Source: SPJN01 sp965229935 (GTDB lineage: Bacteria > Pseudomonadota > Alphaproteobacteria > SPJN01). Taken from it: DNA of 64,000 nucleotides. The translations under genes were made by a program, and so were the position numbers. The stretch lies in the NCBI GenBank assembly GCA_965229935.1, contig CBDDKB010000002.1, positions 1,798,001 through 1,862,000 on the forward strand, written 5' to 3'. The notes beneath the pieces were generated by a model, which had not been told where the DNA came from, made no database searches, and was given only the letters and a program-made list of their open reading frames with translations. Shown here one piece after another: positions 52,242 to 61,808 of this stretch. The number at the start of each line of letters is the position of its first letter. The stretch's first letter is position 1.

Positions 52242-55181
52242 TCACTGCGTTGCCGATGGCACATCGTTTGTCACCGACGTGCTCAACAAACGCCCTATGA
52301 ACCAATTTACCGTGTCATTCAGGTAGGTATTGATAGTGGTTTTGGTCGAGCCATCAGCCGCTGAAACTATAATCTTGGTTGCGTTCCCAAAGCTGTCATA
52401 TTCATAGGTCGTGACTAGACCTGGCATTGGTGTACCGTCTAGATCGGTTGATGCGGTTTCCAATCTAGACAGGAAGGGAAAATGGCGCGTCCCGCCGTAA
52501 CTGATCGAGCCGAATTCACTTGTGCTGCTACTAATCAATTGATGGTGGGTTCCGATTTCACGCCACTGCTCTTCCTTTGTCAGAAAGCCGGTAAAGGGGT
52601 GATCCAGACGGAAGGTTTGATACTGTACAAGATTGGTTTGTTCATCCGTCGCAACAAACTTTGCAAAACCCAAAAACCCTCGGCCCTGGAGATTTGTTTC
52701 GCCATCCTCATACTGATAACTGGATGCATACGATCCACCGATCCCATCACTCGCCTCGACGCGCGACACGACGTAAATCGCACCACTAACTTTCGCGTGG
52801 GGGTATGCAGAAGGAGCAGTCTTGGCATAGACAGAAGAATCTGAAATCGGAGCATATGAAACTACTGTCTCTTGCCCCAAACCAGTTGTGATTTTTGTTA
52901 ACAAATCCGGCCGCGTTTCGCGTTTTGAAAACCAGATGTTCTGACCATTCGATTTCTTAAATCGCGCTAGATCCTCTATCCCGTCTCCATTCCAATCACC
53001 CGAAAGAAGCACGCCGGTGCTGCGAAAACCACCACAATATACTCTCGGCGTAAATAAACCCAATACACCCGGCGTAAATAAACCCACTTTTAGATCTGTG
53101 TACGTATAGTTGCCATGACTGACAAACCAATGATTGTTGAAATTATAATCGCAATTGCTGCCGTGGTAATACATGGGGTCTAGTTTGCCGTCCCCGTTCC
53201 AATCACCAAATGCAGGGACATTCGGTGACCCATGGTGTGTGCGTAGGGACGGCGTATATTCATACTCAAACCCACCGGCACCATCATGTCTATACCAAAA
53301 GAAATCTGCCTTGTGCGAATAGAATGAAACAAAATCGTCATTACCGTCGTCATTAAAATCAACAACAGAGTGAATTTTCTGTGTGGTGATATATTGACTG
53401 GTTAACGTTGATAGCGCACTAAATGTCATTGCCCCGTCATTCTGGAAAACATAGACAGGCGATTGTCGATCTGTTGTCGTATCTTCCATTATCCACGCAA
53501 TGTCCTGCGTGCCATCGCCGTTAAAATCACCTGGCATCGGACGCCATGTATATGACTGTGTCGATGACACATCGAAGCGATCAATAGATGACTTGGAAAT
53601 AGGGTTAGCCTCTTGCAGTGCGAATGCTACAATGTCATCCACCGTGTCATCTGTTGCACCGAAGTCGGTTACATTCCTGTACCAGAGGTTCTGGCCAGAT
53701 TCTTTGTAGAAGAACAACAGATCAACCAAACCGTCACCGTCAAAATCGGCGGGTATAATATCCCCTACCACCGCGGGTAATTCTGATGGCACTTCATCTT
53801 GTTCATCTATCCAATCTTGCAGGTGTTGCTGATCAAATTGAACTAGATTGGGCATGGCATCGAAAAGAAAGTTCCCTCGATTGATGAACCAGTCATTACT
53901 GCCATCCTCCGGATCATGTATCATCACATCCGTCAGCCCATCACTATTGGCATCTATCAGAAAAATCTTGGATTTGTCAGATTTCAAAAGTAGTTGCGGT
54001 TGAATAGGATTGCCGTGCACTTCGGGGAAAGAGAGTGCCGCGTCAATACCTTGATCATTCAAGTACCAAAAGTTTTCGCCAGTCTCCTTATCGAATGCCA
54101 TCACATCTGAAAAGCCGTCCGAATTCCAATCTCCAATATGCAGATCTTTGTCCTTGATATCGGCGTGAGGGACTTTGTCACTAGCAGTCCATGTCGAGAA
54201 AGAAGAGTGTGGAGGATCCGACATCTCGAAGCTTGTAGGCAAAAGGCATCCATCAACACCTATACCATAACACAACTGAATTTGAGAGATCACACTCTGC
54301 TTCGTCACTCGCGTTGCATCCAAGTAGGTAAGCTCATACCGATTGACCAAATCGGCCTCGCTATAGGCTTCAACTCTGATGAGTCTTTTTGATTCAGCAA
54401 TCTTCAAACCGCGTTGATATTTTGTTTCGGTATCAGGTCGATCTTCATACACGAACCGGATGGAATTATTGGGCACCATGCCCGCGCGAGTGTTGCCGGT
54501 ATAATCAATACGGTCTGGGCGTATAGTTCCTGTCACCGAATTATCAAGATAGCTGATCGTGAGATAATTCCCGACAGTGTCTGAAACCCTTGAAAGCGAC
54601 CATGCACGCACTGTACCGCTGCCATCAGGTGCACTCAGCCTTGAATCGGCTGTGCTGCCAAATTCCATGATTTGACCTGATTTAGTCCTCACTTCAAAGC
54701 TAAGCGGGCCCAGACCAGAGGTGCCGATTGCTGTAATTTTGGCGAACCCCTCAATCTCTGTCCGATATTCAGCCCCGGCCAGGCCATGGGTTCCGGAAAC
54801 CAACATCAGGCGAGAGCCGCCCATACAATAAGGGTCCGCGAGCGTGTCGTCGTTTGCAACGCGAATACCATCAAATACGTGCTGCTTCGCGCATCGACTG
54901 ATTACTGTCAGGCCGCTTAGCGTCCACCCAACGCCTAGCAATCCGTTGGGGCGGTTACTGTTGTAGTCCAAGGATATTGAAGGAACCATGCCCCCGGTTC
55001 CGGGCGGCATTGCGATTGGAATTGTATAGGTTGCGGCACCATCCGAAGTCACCTCAAACGAACCAGGTGTCACCATCTGCTGCGCTTCCACGTGGAATGT
55101 TTGCAAGCAAACCGCCACCCCCGCCAACAGGGCTAAATACGCGCCGGCTTTTCTAGCAGTTTTGAAACGTAGAATCCCCAT
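52242..55181 (-). CDS. Secreted SpvB/TcdB-like FG-GAP repeat protein, module 2
   Basis: 979 aa. Signal peptide (about 1-33, ending HVEAQ) and GGGGGAC upstream. SpvB domain (PIAMPPGTGGMVPSISLDYN, GLLGVGWTLSGLTVISRC), FG-GAP loops (DWNSDGFSDVMAFD, DANSDGLTDVMIHD, DFDGDGLVDLLFF, DFNGDGTQDIAW, DWNGDGIEDLARF) and the TcdB-like C-terminal part (LLTKITTGLGQETVVSY, NDTVNWFIGRLLST). Paralogue of the 40972-43905 protein with the same domain order. It is first of module 2 and follows gspO by 151 bp in the same direction. Confidence 0.9.
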   Translation of the reverse strand: MGILRFKTARKAGAYLALLAGVAVCLQTFHVEAQQMVTPGSFEVTSDGAATYTIPIAMPPGTGGMVPSISLDYNSNRPNGLLGVGWTLSGLTVISRCAKQHVFDGIRVANDDTLADPYCMGGSRLMLVSGTHGLAGAEYRTEIEGFAKITAIGTSGLGPLSFEVRTKSGQIMEFGSTADSRLSAPDGSGTVRAWSLSRVSDTVGNYLTISYLDNSVTGTIRPDRIDYTGNTRAGMVPNNSIRFVYEDRPDTETKYQRGLKIAESKRLIRVEAYSEADLVNRYELTYLDATRVTKQSVISQIQLCYGIGVDGCLLPTSFEMSDPPHSSFSTWTASDKVPHADIKDKDLHIGDWNSDGFSDVMAFDKETGENFWYLNDQGIDAALSFPEVHGNPIQPQLLLKSDKSKIFLIDANSDGLTDVMIHDPEDGSNDWFINRGNFLFDAMPNLVQFDQQHLQDWIDEQDEVPSELPAVVGDIIPADFDGDGLVDLLFFYKESGQNLWYRNVTDFGATDDTVDDIVAFALQEANPISKSSIDRFDVSSTQSYTWRPMPGDFNGDGTQDIAWIMEDTTTDRQSPVYVFQNDGAMTFSALSTLTSQYITTQKIHSVVDFNDDGNDDFVSFYSHKADFFWYRHDGAGGFEYEYTPSLRTHHGSPNVPAFGDWNGDGKLDPMYYHGSNCDYNFNNHWFVSHGNYTYTDLKVGLFTPGVLGLFTPRVYCGGFRSTGVLLSGDWNGDGIEDLARFKKSNGQNIWFSKRETRPDLLTKITTGLGQETVVSYAPISDSSVYAKTAPSAYPHAKVSGAIYVVSRVEASDGIGGSYASSYQYEDGETNLQGRGFLGFAKFVATDEQTNLVQYQTFRLDHPFTGFLTKEEQWREIGTHHQLISSSTSEFGSISYGGTRHFPFLSRLETASTDLDGTPMPGLVTTYEYDSFGNATKIIVSAADGSTKTTINTYLNDTVNWFIGRLLSTSVTNDVPSATQ
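53045..53092 (-). repeat. 24-bp tandem duplication in the SpvB-like gene
   Basis: Two units sharing CGGCGTAAATAAACCCA start at 53045 and 53069. They encode the repeated octet GLFTPGVL / GLFTPRVY in a loop between FG-GAP repeats. In-frame, so the protein stays intact; probably a recent slippage duplication. Confidence 0.75.
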
Positions 55182-55332
55182 ATGTCCCCCAAAAACAACT
55201 GTAGTTTCAACGCTTCACGCAAAGGCCAACTACGGGCGAACTCGCATGCGCATTAACTATACCGCTTCAAATATGCTTGGAGGTGACAGAATGTCAATAT
55301 TTTTGTAACTATGTTTATAAATTGTCGCACTT

Positions 55333-56085
55333 TTAGCGCTGCACGAGCCATATTCCGGCTGCGGCAGCACACAAAAAGGCACCAAATGGCAATTTCACAT
55401 GCCTAAACATGCGCATGTCTGCGCCGCCGCTGAAAAGTGGGGCTGCTAATATCGCCAGTAAAGATGCCGTCAGAATTATGATCGGCAAAGGCTGCCATCC
55501 AAACCAAACCCCCAGCCCTGCCATCAACTTGACATCACCGAGCCCGATGCCTTCCCTGCCCCTAAGATAGAAAAAACCGACCCTGAGTAAATAGAATGCC
55601 CCACTTCCAACCAGCATTCCGATTATCGCGTCCTGCCAGCTAATGTGATGCAAGCTCGAGATAGCGACGAGTCCCGTCAGCGCAAGTGCAACCGTTAGCG
55701 CATCTGGCAAGAGGAAATAGCGCAAATCAAACAGCGACAATGCAAGCATCAACCACAGAAATAGAGTTGTTAGTCCAAGCCAGAAAACTGAATCTGCCAG
55801 AACGGCCGCCAAAACTGTACAGCCAAGCGCTCCAAGCTCTATCAATAGCAGTTCCCGTGGGATAGACGCACCGCAACGACGACATTTCCCGCATGATTGT
55901 ACAAATGATACAATCGGAACGAGGTCAAACCAGCCCAAGTTCCTGCCGCACGACCGGCACCTTGACCTTGAAAACACAACCGGTTCATTGTTTGGCAGCC
56001 GATCCAACAACAAACCAATGAACGACCCAACAATTGGCGCCACTGTAAGCAAACAGACGATCACCACCTGTTCAAAGTCAATCAT
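55333..56085 (-). CDS. gspO: Type IV prepilin peptidase GspO
   Basis: 250 aa, the usual length. Two CXXC pairs of the cytoplasmic zinc site (CRSCGRN and CGKCRRCGA) and the two catalytic Asp of the GXGD-type protease (LFDLRYFLLPD and GLGDVKLMAG). Polytopic inner-membrane enzyme that cleaves and N-methylates the pseudopilins G, I, J and K in this window. It overlaps gspD by 8 nt. Last gene of the minus-strand T2SS operon; the toxin modules continue in the same direction. Confidence 0.94.
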   Translation of the reverse strand: MIDFEQVVIVCLLTVAPIVGSFIGLLLDRLPNNEPVVFSRSRCRSCGRNLGWFDLVPIVSFVQSCGKCRRCGASIPRELLLIELGALGCTVLAAVLADSVFWLGLTTLFLWLMLALSLFDLRYFLLPDALTVALALTGLVAISSLHHISWQDAIIGMLVGSGAFYLLRVGFFYLRGREGIGLGDVKLMAGLGVWFGWQPLPIIILTASLLAILAAPLFSGGADMRMFRHVKLPFGAFLCAAAAGIWLVQR

Positions 56086-58141
56086 TCACGTCCTTTAAAG
56101 AATCAGACCCTTCTTCAACGCCAACGCCTTTGTCCGATGGCGAAACTTCAAGAAAATCTAGCTGCTGCCGAAGATAGTTCAGCGCCTCGCGGGCATCATC
56201 TGCATCTTCCACGAGATGGGGGGTTAGAAAAATAATCAATTCTGTTTTCCGCGCAGTGTCTTCCTGCGTTTTGAACAAATTTCCAACCGCGGGGATCGAC
56301 TGTAGTAATGGCACTCCTGAATCGGAGCGCGTCTTGGCTGTCCTGATCAACCCACCAAGGGCGACTGTTTCACCATCCTTGACCGAAACAACGCTAGAGA
56401 ACTTACGTTGTTGAATTGTCGGTGAGTCGATACCTGAAGTCGTCGTTTCGGCCACATCGCTGACTTCCTGACTGACGGTGAGTTCAATATAGTCATTCGC
56501 GCTAACCCGCGGTTTGACCTCAAGAATAACCCCCGTTTCGCGCAATTCTACATTTGTCACAATAGGTGCATTAGGGTCCGTTACTGATTGTGCCTGCCTT
56601 GTGACAATCGGCACCTCATCGCCTACCTGCAACATTGCCGTCTTGTTATCCACGACCATTAACTTAGGCGCGGAGATCACATTTACATTGGTCACAGAAG
56701 ATAGTGCGCTCAATGCCACCTGCACGTTTGCGCCAATCGATGTAAAGGAAAGGCCTGGGAACTGTGCTGCAACCGCCCCATTCGCAAGATTGGACAGCGT
56801 GACCGTTTCCCCGTTCTCACTATAGTTCCAGTTCACACCAAATCTGAAATCATCAGTTAGACTAATTTCGACGATTGTCGCCTCAATCAAAATTTGAGGT
56901 GACACCGCATCCATCTGCTCAAGCAGTCGCAAGACCGATTGGTAATCTTGCAATGTTGCTCTTACAATAATGCCATTGTTAACGGTGTCGGGAACAACCA
57001 TGATGTCCCCTACAACAGATCTGCCTCGTCCTGTGCCGTCAGTCAGCGAATAGGCCGCCGCAACTATTGATGCTAGCTCTTCCGCAGATTTGTGTTTAAC
57101 GCTGTAATAGTGAAGCGTTGTCCCGGTACCTAGCGATTCACGATCCAACTGCTTTAGCCATTCAACAGCTTGATCATATAGCCTGTCATTTGCAGCTGAT
57201 ATTAAAACAAAATTCAACCGATCAATCGCCAAGGTTTCAACCAACCCGCTCGAGCTGCCCAAGCTCGCCTTTGTAATCACCTCAAGCTCCTGCTTAATGT
57301 CACCAGCCTGCGCATATTGAAGAGCAAACAAACCTACGCTACGCCCCTCAAGACGCGGTTGGTCTAGCCGCTTTAGAACATCATCAATGACATCTATGTC
57401 CTGAACAGGCCCCTTAACAATCAGGATGTTCTGCGCATCAACGCCCATTAGGGTCACATTTTTCGATTTGAGCGGCTCTACAACGCGCACCGCATCACGA
57501 GCTGAAATATAGTTCAAGTCGATAAATCGTGCACCGAATCCGCCGCCGCTGTCTGAGGATGACATCAAGGGCTGCGTCCGCTGCCCTGCGCGCTCAACTG
57601 TTGTTAGCAGGAACCCGCTGTCGAGCTGCTGCAGCACAAGCCCCATATCAGCCAGCAATGCTTCTAGAATATCCAGCGCCTTTTGAGCAGGCACTTCACC
57701 ATCAGATGTCAGGGTTATCTTGCCGCTAATGCCCGGACCGATGGCAACATTATCTTCAAACAGCAAGTTAACTATCGTACGAACAGCATCTGCGACCGGC
57801 GCATCCACGAATTGAAGTGAAACAGATTGTGGTTTCACGCGAGGCGGAGATGCTTCGTCAACAACTTCAGCTCTGTTTGTGGTCCTGAGTACTAGCTCGG
57901 GAGCCTTTCTGTTCGACTTTCTCTCCACTTCAGAGAGCTGACCAGGCCGCCTCTGTTCTTTGTCAGATTGCCGGTTTCTTGAGGACGGATAGGAAAACTC
58001 AAAATTCTGATTTTGTAGGTCTTTAGGCGCATCGCAACCCGAAAGCGTAAATAACACCGTCGCGGCCAACACACCTAGCCCCCTGCCAAAACTCAATATT
58101 TGCGCTCGCGCAACTAGACTTTTTTTAATTTCATTCGTCAC
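56078..58141 (-). CDS. gspD: Type II secretion secretin GspD
   Basis: 687 aa. Lipoprotein-type signal with lipobox LSGC (Cys36), so the secretin may reach the outer membrane without a separate pilotin. N0 domain (SVSLQFVDAPVADAVRTIV), N1-N3 ring domains (SARDAVRVVEPLKSKNVTL, LALQ-type repeats further on), and the secretin barrel (PQILIEATIVEISLTDD, NVISAPKLMVVDNKTA, VKDGETVALGGLIRT, VPLLQSIPAVGNLFK). It forms the outer-membrane pore. It overlaps gspO and follows the GspC-like gene at 11 bp. Confidence 0.95.
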   Translation of the reverse strand: MTNEIKKSLVARAQILSFGRGLGVLAATVLFTLSGCDAPKDLQNQNFEFSYPSSRNRQSDKEQRRPGQLSEVERKSNRKAPELVLRTTNRAEVVDEASPPRVKPQSVSLQFVDAPVADAVRTIVNLLFEDNVAIGPGISGKITLTSDGEVPAQKALDILEALLADMGLVLQQLDSGFLLTTVERAGQRTQPLMSSSDSGGGFGARFIDLNYISARDAVRVVEPLKSKNVTLMGVDAQNILIVKGPVQDIDVIDDVLKRLDQPRLEGRSVGLFALQYAQAGDIKQELEVITKASLGSSSGLVETLAIDRLNFVLISAANDRLYDQAVEWLKQLDRESLGTGTTLHYYSVKHKSAEELASIVAAAYSLTDGTGRGRSVVGDIMVVPDTVNNGIIVRATLQDYQSVLRLLEQMDAVSPQILIEATIVEISLTDDFRFGVNWNYSENGETVTLSNLANGAVAAQFPGLSFTSIGANVQVALSALSSVTNVNVISAPKLMVVDNKTAMLQVGDEVPIVTRQAQSVTDPNAPIVTNVELRETGVILEVKPRVSANDYIELTVSQEVSDVAETTTSGIDSPTIQQRKFSSVVSVKDGETVALGGLIRTAKTRSDSGVPLLQSIPAVGNLFKTQEDTARKTELIIFLTPHLVEDADDAREALNYLRQQLDFLEVSPSDKGVGVEEGSDSLKDVND

Positions 58142-58152
58142 TGCATCTTCCC

Positions 58153-58587
58153 CTATAATCGCAGTGTGACAGCTCGCCCTTTGAACTCTCCACGGATATG
58201 ATGATCACCGATCTCAATAACATTCAGGCCTTTAAACATCGTAGCTTCTGCAACATTTCTCGTTTCCGCTGTCGGTTTATGCAAAAGCAAGGCATGCCTT
58301 CTACCATCTTTTGTCAATATTCCAAGCAGTCGAAATTCCCTGTCAAAGGCATTACTCCTATCAAATGCCTGATCTTGCCTTGCTATGAAATCAGAGCCAA
58401 CAGATTGAAACAAATCCGGATTCCCAAAGTTGAGTTGCATTGTCTCCTTACCGCGATTTGTTTCTAATTCTTGAATGCTGATGTCATCGATTAGTATTTT
58501 GTAGTTCTTCGTAGGAGCAAACAGCAACGCAAAGGCTAGTCCGAAAAGACACAACACCAGCAACCAATCTATGCTCATCCTTTGCAT
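58153..58587 (-). CDS. Short GspC-like clamp protein
   Basis: 144 aa. One N-terminal transmembrane helix (WLLVLCLFGLAFALLFA), a periplasmic linker and a small beta domain (FRLLGILTKDGRRHALLLHK, NVIEIGDHHIRGEFKGRAV) resembling the HR domain of GspC or PilP. No PDZ domain, so it is shorter than classical GspC. By position between gspM and gspD it should link the inner-membrane platform to the secretin N0 domain. Confidence 0.7.
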   Translation of the reverse strand: MQRMSIDWLLVLCLFGLAFALLFAPTKNYKILIDDISIQELETNRGKETMQLNFGNPDLFQSVGSDFIARQDQAFDRSNAFDREFRLLGILTKDGRRHALLLHKPTAETRNVAEATMFKGLNVIEIGDHHIRGEFKGRAVTLRL

Positions 58588-58590
58588 CGC

Positions 58591-59139
58591 CTACTGATCC
58601 CTTGCCAATAATTTCGGCACAGCGATGACTATAGTCATTTTCACGGAGTTGGGTATCTCACTTGAAGGCTGGCTTTCGAACTCTATCGAATGAAAAAAGC
58701 GTGCCCTGGGATCAATTGGGAACTCCGACAATGCCTCAAGCATCTGGGCATAGGATCCGCGAACCTCTAATTTTTGGGCATCGATATCAGCGTCAAGTGC
58801 GACTTGTCCGCTCCTATTTGCTAAAAGGCTATGTCTGCGCAACACCGCATCTATGCTTGCGATCAGGTGTTTAGATGTAACAGGCGGCAACATCAACTCT
58901 GGGAACGCCTGAAATAGAGCTTGCTGCTGGCCGCGAAGTTCGCGCTGTTTCTCCTCATACCTGGAAAGGACGCGCTCATATTGTTCAGTCGCTTCGCGAT
59001 GATTGTTCAATGCATCAATGACATCTGTCCCCACCACCGATATGCCGCAAATGCAGGAGATGACAATAACGATCCCAATTAGAACCGCAACCAAAGCTCT
59101 TAGCCTTATGCCCCAGGAGTCTAGAGTGCTATTGGGCAT
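58591..59139 (-). CDS. gspM: Type II secretion platform protein GspM
   Basis: 182 aa. N-terminal transmembrane helix (LVAVLIGIVIVISCICGISV), coiled coil (EQYERVLSRYEEKQRELRGQ) and a ferredoxin-like periplasmic domain (KLEVRGSYAQMLEALSEF). The pattern fits GspM/PilO, which pairs with GspL in the inner-membrane platform. It overlaps gspL by 11 nt. Confidence 0.82.
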   Translation of the reverse strand: MPNSTLDSWGIRLRALVAVLIGIVIVISCICGISVVGTDVIDALNNHREATEQYERVLSRYEEKQRELRGQQQALFQAFPELMLPPVTSKHLIASIDAVLRRHSLLANRSGQVALDADIDAQKLEVRGSYAQMLEALSEFPIDPRARFFHSIEFESQPSSEIPNSVKMTIVIAVPKLLARDQ

Positions 59140-60190
59140 GAGACCTCAGATTCCAATTTAGGGTGACCCTTCCGGGCACTTTTCCCTGGTGAATCTGAAT
59201 TGCAGTCGACGACGGATCAGATGCCAATATGTCCTTTAATTCTGCAACCGAAATATCCCTCAAGTCCCCCTCGGCCCGGCCGCTCACCCCACTAAACTTA
59301 ATCCGATCAAGCGCGAAGCCTTGTTCATGCACCTCCGAAACCAGTCGCAACCCGGTCGCTAGGTCTGCTAGAGATCCTCCAGTCCCTAATTGGCCTAATG
59401 CGCGCCTTTCAGACTGCAAAACTTCAACTTGGCCGCCGCGTAATTTTAATTGTGCAACTAACTCTCGCTGACCTTCCACAAGTGCAGCACGATCCGTGTC
59501 GAGCCGATTAGCCCAAGACGTAAGCACGACAATCGAAAATACAATTAGCAAAAATTTGGGCAGCACTTTCCGTGCTGTATTTCGGTAGAGATTCGTAAGG
59601 TCACGATAAAACACAAATTGGACGGCCTCTTTGTTCGCATGGTCGGTAGCAACCACCAAACCTGGATCTCCGCCGGAAAAATTACTCACAATTTGCGCAA
59701 CGTCATCCTTCCGACACAGTGCTAGTTTGCCTCTGCCATCGCTCTGCTGCACATGATCGAATAACACGCGGTCTTGGGGAATTGGCGACAGTTCACTCAT
59801 CATAAGAGACAGCGCCACGTCTCTCTTCCTCTTCGATGCTATCGGCAACGATAGCGCCTGCGTGTAGACTGCATCTGAAGGCAACAAAACAAGCTGCGGC
59901 AGGCCTACCAAATCCTTCCCGCTAAGATCTTCAGCCTGCTCTTCAATTGAACCGTCCCATTTATACTGCCCCAAGGACCATCGCACAGAAGGAGCGCTTA
60001 TATCATCTATCCGCCCGATAGCGACCTTCGCTAAGGGAAGCGTTGCCACAAATTTGGGCAGAAGAGGGCGAATGGATTTCAGCCACCACTCGAGGCCCGC
60101 AAAAATTACGGCTGTGGATTTGTCGATAATCGACCATGCATCACTTTTGTGCGATGTCGGCATCTTCGCCATCCCCGCCAACTTGGCCAT
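59129..60190 (-). CDS. gspL: Type II secretion platform protein GspL
   Basis: Up to 353 aa. Cytoplasmic actin-like part (WSLGQYKWDGSIEEQAEDL, LVLLPSDAVYTQALSLPI, LVVATDHANKEAVQF), one transmembrane helix (FLLIVFSIVVLTSWANRL, about 210-228) and a PilN-like periplasmic domain ending in VTLNWNLRS. It recruits GspE to the membrane. The first ATG (60190) lies 50 bp inside gspG; ATG 60163 (MPTSHKSDAW) gives a shorter overlap and may be the true start. Confidence 0.85.
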   Translation of the reverse strand: MAKLAGMAKMPTSHKSDAWSIIDKSTAVIFAGLEWWLKSIRPLLPKFVATLPLAKVAIGRIDDISAPSVRWSLGQYKWDGSIEEQAEDLSGKDLVGLPQLVLLPSDAVYTQALSLPIASKRKRDVALSLMMSELSPIPQDRVLFDHVQQSDGRGKLALCRKDDVAQIVSNFSGGDPGLVVATDHANKEAVQFVFYRDLTNLYRNTARKVLPKFLLIVFSIVVLTSWANRLDTDRAALVEGQRELVAQLKLRGGQVEVLQSERRALGQLGTGGSLADLATGLRLVSEVHEQGFALDRIKFSGVSGRAEGDLRDISVAELKDILASDPSSTAIQIHQGKVPGRVTLNWNLRSHAQ

Positions 60191-60596
60191 CGGCCCCCAG
60201 CGTCGAAACTATGAAACTTCGATTGCCCGCAACCAACTCGTACAGATAAGGCCGCCCCCAAGGGTCAACCAACCCCTTCTCATCTTTTAAGTAAGGACCA
60301 AGCCACCGGACATTACCTGAAGGGCGATCAACAAGGGCTTTCAAACCTTCTGCTTCGCTTGGATACACCCCAACATCCAGGCTATAAAAATCGAGTGCCG
60401 CGGCCACATTGGCAAGCTGCGTTGCTGCAATATCAGACTTGGCGCGCCCCAAATATCCCACAACCCGCGGCGCGACGAGTGTTGCCACAAGCGCTATGAT
60501 GGCTAGGACGATCAGCATCTCGATCAATGTGACGCCTGCTTCCGCTTCTCGACCATCCCCGTTGATGACCGCTTCTTCGTCATCTTGCTTCATCAA
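60141..60596 (-). CDS. gspG: Type II secretion major pseudopilin GspG
   Basis: 151 aa. Prepilin motif EAGVTLIEMLIVLAIIALVA with cleavage after Gly21; mature position +1 is Val instead of Phe, and Glu26 is at +5. The GspG core is clear: LDFYSLDVGVYPSEAEGLKA, WLGPYLKDEKGLVDPWGRPY and the calcium-loop end STLGADGQVGGDGEDADI. It builds the pseudopilus shaft. It overlaps gspF by 4 nt. No gspH follows: the next gene is gspL. Confidence 0.93.
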   Translation of the reverse strand: MMKQDDEEAVINGDGREAEAGVTLIEMLIVLAIIALVATLVAPRVVGYLGRAKSDIAATQLANVAAALDFYSLDVGVYPSEAEGLKALVDRPSGNVRWLGPYLKDEKGLVDPWGRPYLYELVAGNRSFIVSTLGADGQVGGDGEDADIAQK

Positions 60597-61792
60597 AGTA
60601 CCGCCATTTCATTTAGGCTCAGAATTCCAACCATCACAGCACCAACGACCAGCGCAATAATCCCCCCCATCACAATAACCAGTGCTGGGCCCAAAATTGC
60701 CATTAGTCGTTTTTGTGTCATCTTCACCTGATCTTCACAAACCTGCGCGGCATTGACCAGCATTTTAGGTAGATCCCCCGTCTGCTCACCTATCGAAACC
60801 AACGCCAAGACTTCATGCGGCACAAATGCATGTTGAGCTAGGGAATCAGAAAGCGAACCACCCTCGCGTAACGCCCTTTCAGTCAAATCAAGATCTGCGG
60901 CAATGCGCTGGTTCCCGACCGCTTCTTTCGCAACATTAAAACTGGTGGACATGGGCACATTTCCATGCGCAAGGCCGCCCAAACAATTGCAGAACAGGGC
61001 GTAGTTCGACTTCGCCACCATTTTCCCCACTATTGGCAACCGGACAATTGCCCCGTCGACATAAACAGGGCGGCGACGCGCAGCAATCCGACCAATCAGT
61101 AGGACAAGCAAACCTCCGATCAATAACAAGGGGCCAAAATCCCTAATCAGAGATCCTAAGACTATCATTGCCAGCGTTATTTCAGGAGCATCCCCTTTTG
61201 CCCCCTCAAACAGGCCCTCAAATTGGGGCAGAATGACAAAACTCATAAAGAAAAGCGTCGCCACAACCAATAAGATCAAAAATACCGGATAGGCAATCTG
61301 CGACACCAGTTCTCGTCGGAACTGCACAATACCCTCTAGCAGATCCGCTGCCTCGCCAACACACTCTGATAGAGTACCGGCGCTCTCACCAGCCATAAAC
61401 AGTGCGCTCATAAGCTGGGGCGGCTTTGTTTGATCCATCATGAGAGACGAAGAAAGCGCATTACCTGCACTCACTCTACTATCCAAGCGTTCAATAAACT
61501 GGCGTGTTTTGCCCGGCCTTTCATGCTCTTGCAGCAAGCGCAATGCTTCACGCACCGGGATGCCGGCACCCAGCAAATCTGCGAATGCTCTGCAGAATCG
61601 TGAATAGAACGTCAACGATAACGGACCGGAAAAAAGCCCGTCAAACATTGCCACCTTGTCACCCTGCTCTCGAATATCAATCGGCACCAAGTTCCGGCGA
61701 CGCAACAACTTGAGTGCCTCATCTTGTGACGAAGCCTCAACTTCACCTCGATCCCGCTCACCATCCGGACGGATGGCGTGAAACCGATACAT
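60593..61792 (-). CDS. gspF: Type II secretion inner-membrane platform protein GspF
   Basis: 399 aa from ATG 61792 (MYRFHAIRPDGERDRG), where family homology begins; the frame extends 10 codons upstream into the gspE end. Two T2SSF domains, each with a cytoplasmic helical bundle and membrane segments (FYSRFCRAFADLLGAGIPVR, YALFCNCLGGLAHGNVPMST), and the end LIVMGGIIALVVGAVMVG-type helix (ALVIVMGGIIALVVGAVM). It forms the rotor or adaptor at the centre of the platform. Preceded by gspE at 16 bp. Confidence 0.93.
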   Translation of the reverse strand: MYRFHAIRPDGERDRGEVEASSQDEALKLLRRRNLVPIDIREQGDKVAMFDGLFSGPLSLTFYSRFCRAFADLLGAGIPVREALRLLQEHERPGKTRQFIERLDSRVSAGNALSSSLMMDQTKPPQLMSALFMAGESAGTLSECVGEAADLLEGIVQFRRELVSQIAYPVFLILLVVATLFFMSFVILPQFEGLFEGAKGDAPEITLAMIVLGSLIRDFGPLLLIGGLLVLLIGRIAARRRPVYVDGAIVRLPIVGKMVAKSNYALFCNCLGGLAHGNVPMSTSFNVAKEAVGNQRIAADLDLTERALREGGSLSDSLAQHAFVPHEVLALVSIGEQTGDLPKMLVNAAQVCEDQVKMTQKRLMAILGPALVIVMGGIIALVVGAVMVGILSLNEMAVL

Positions 61793-61808
61793 TTTGAGTT
61801 GTGCTTCC

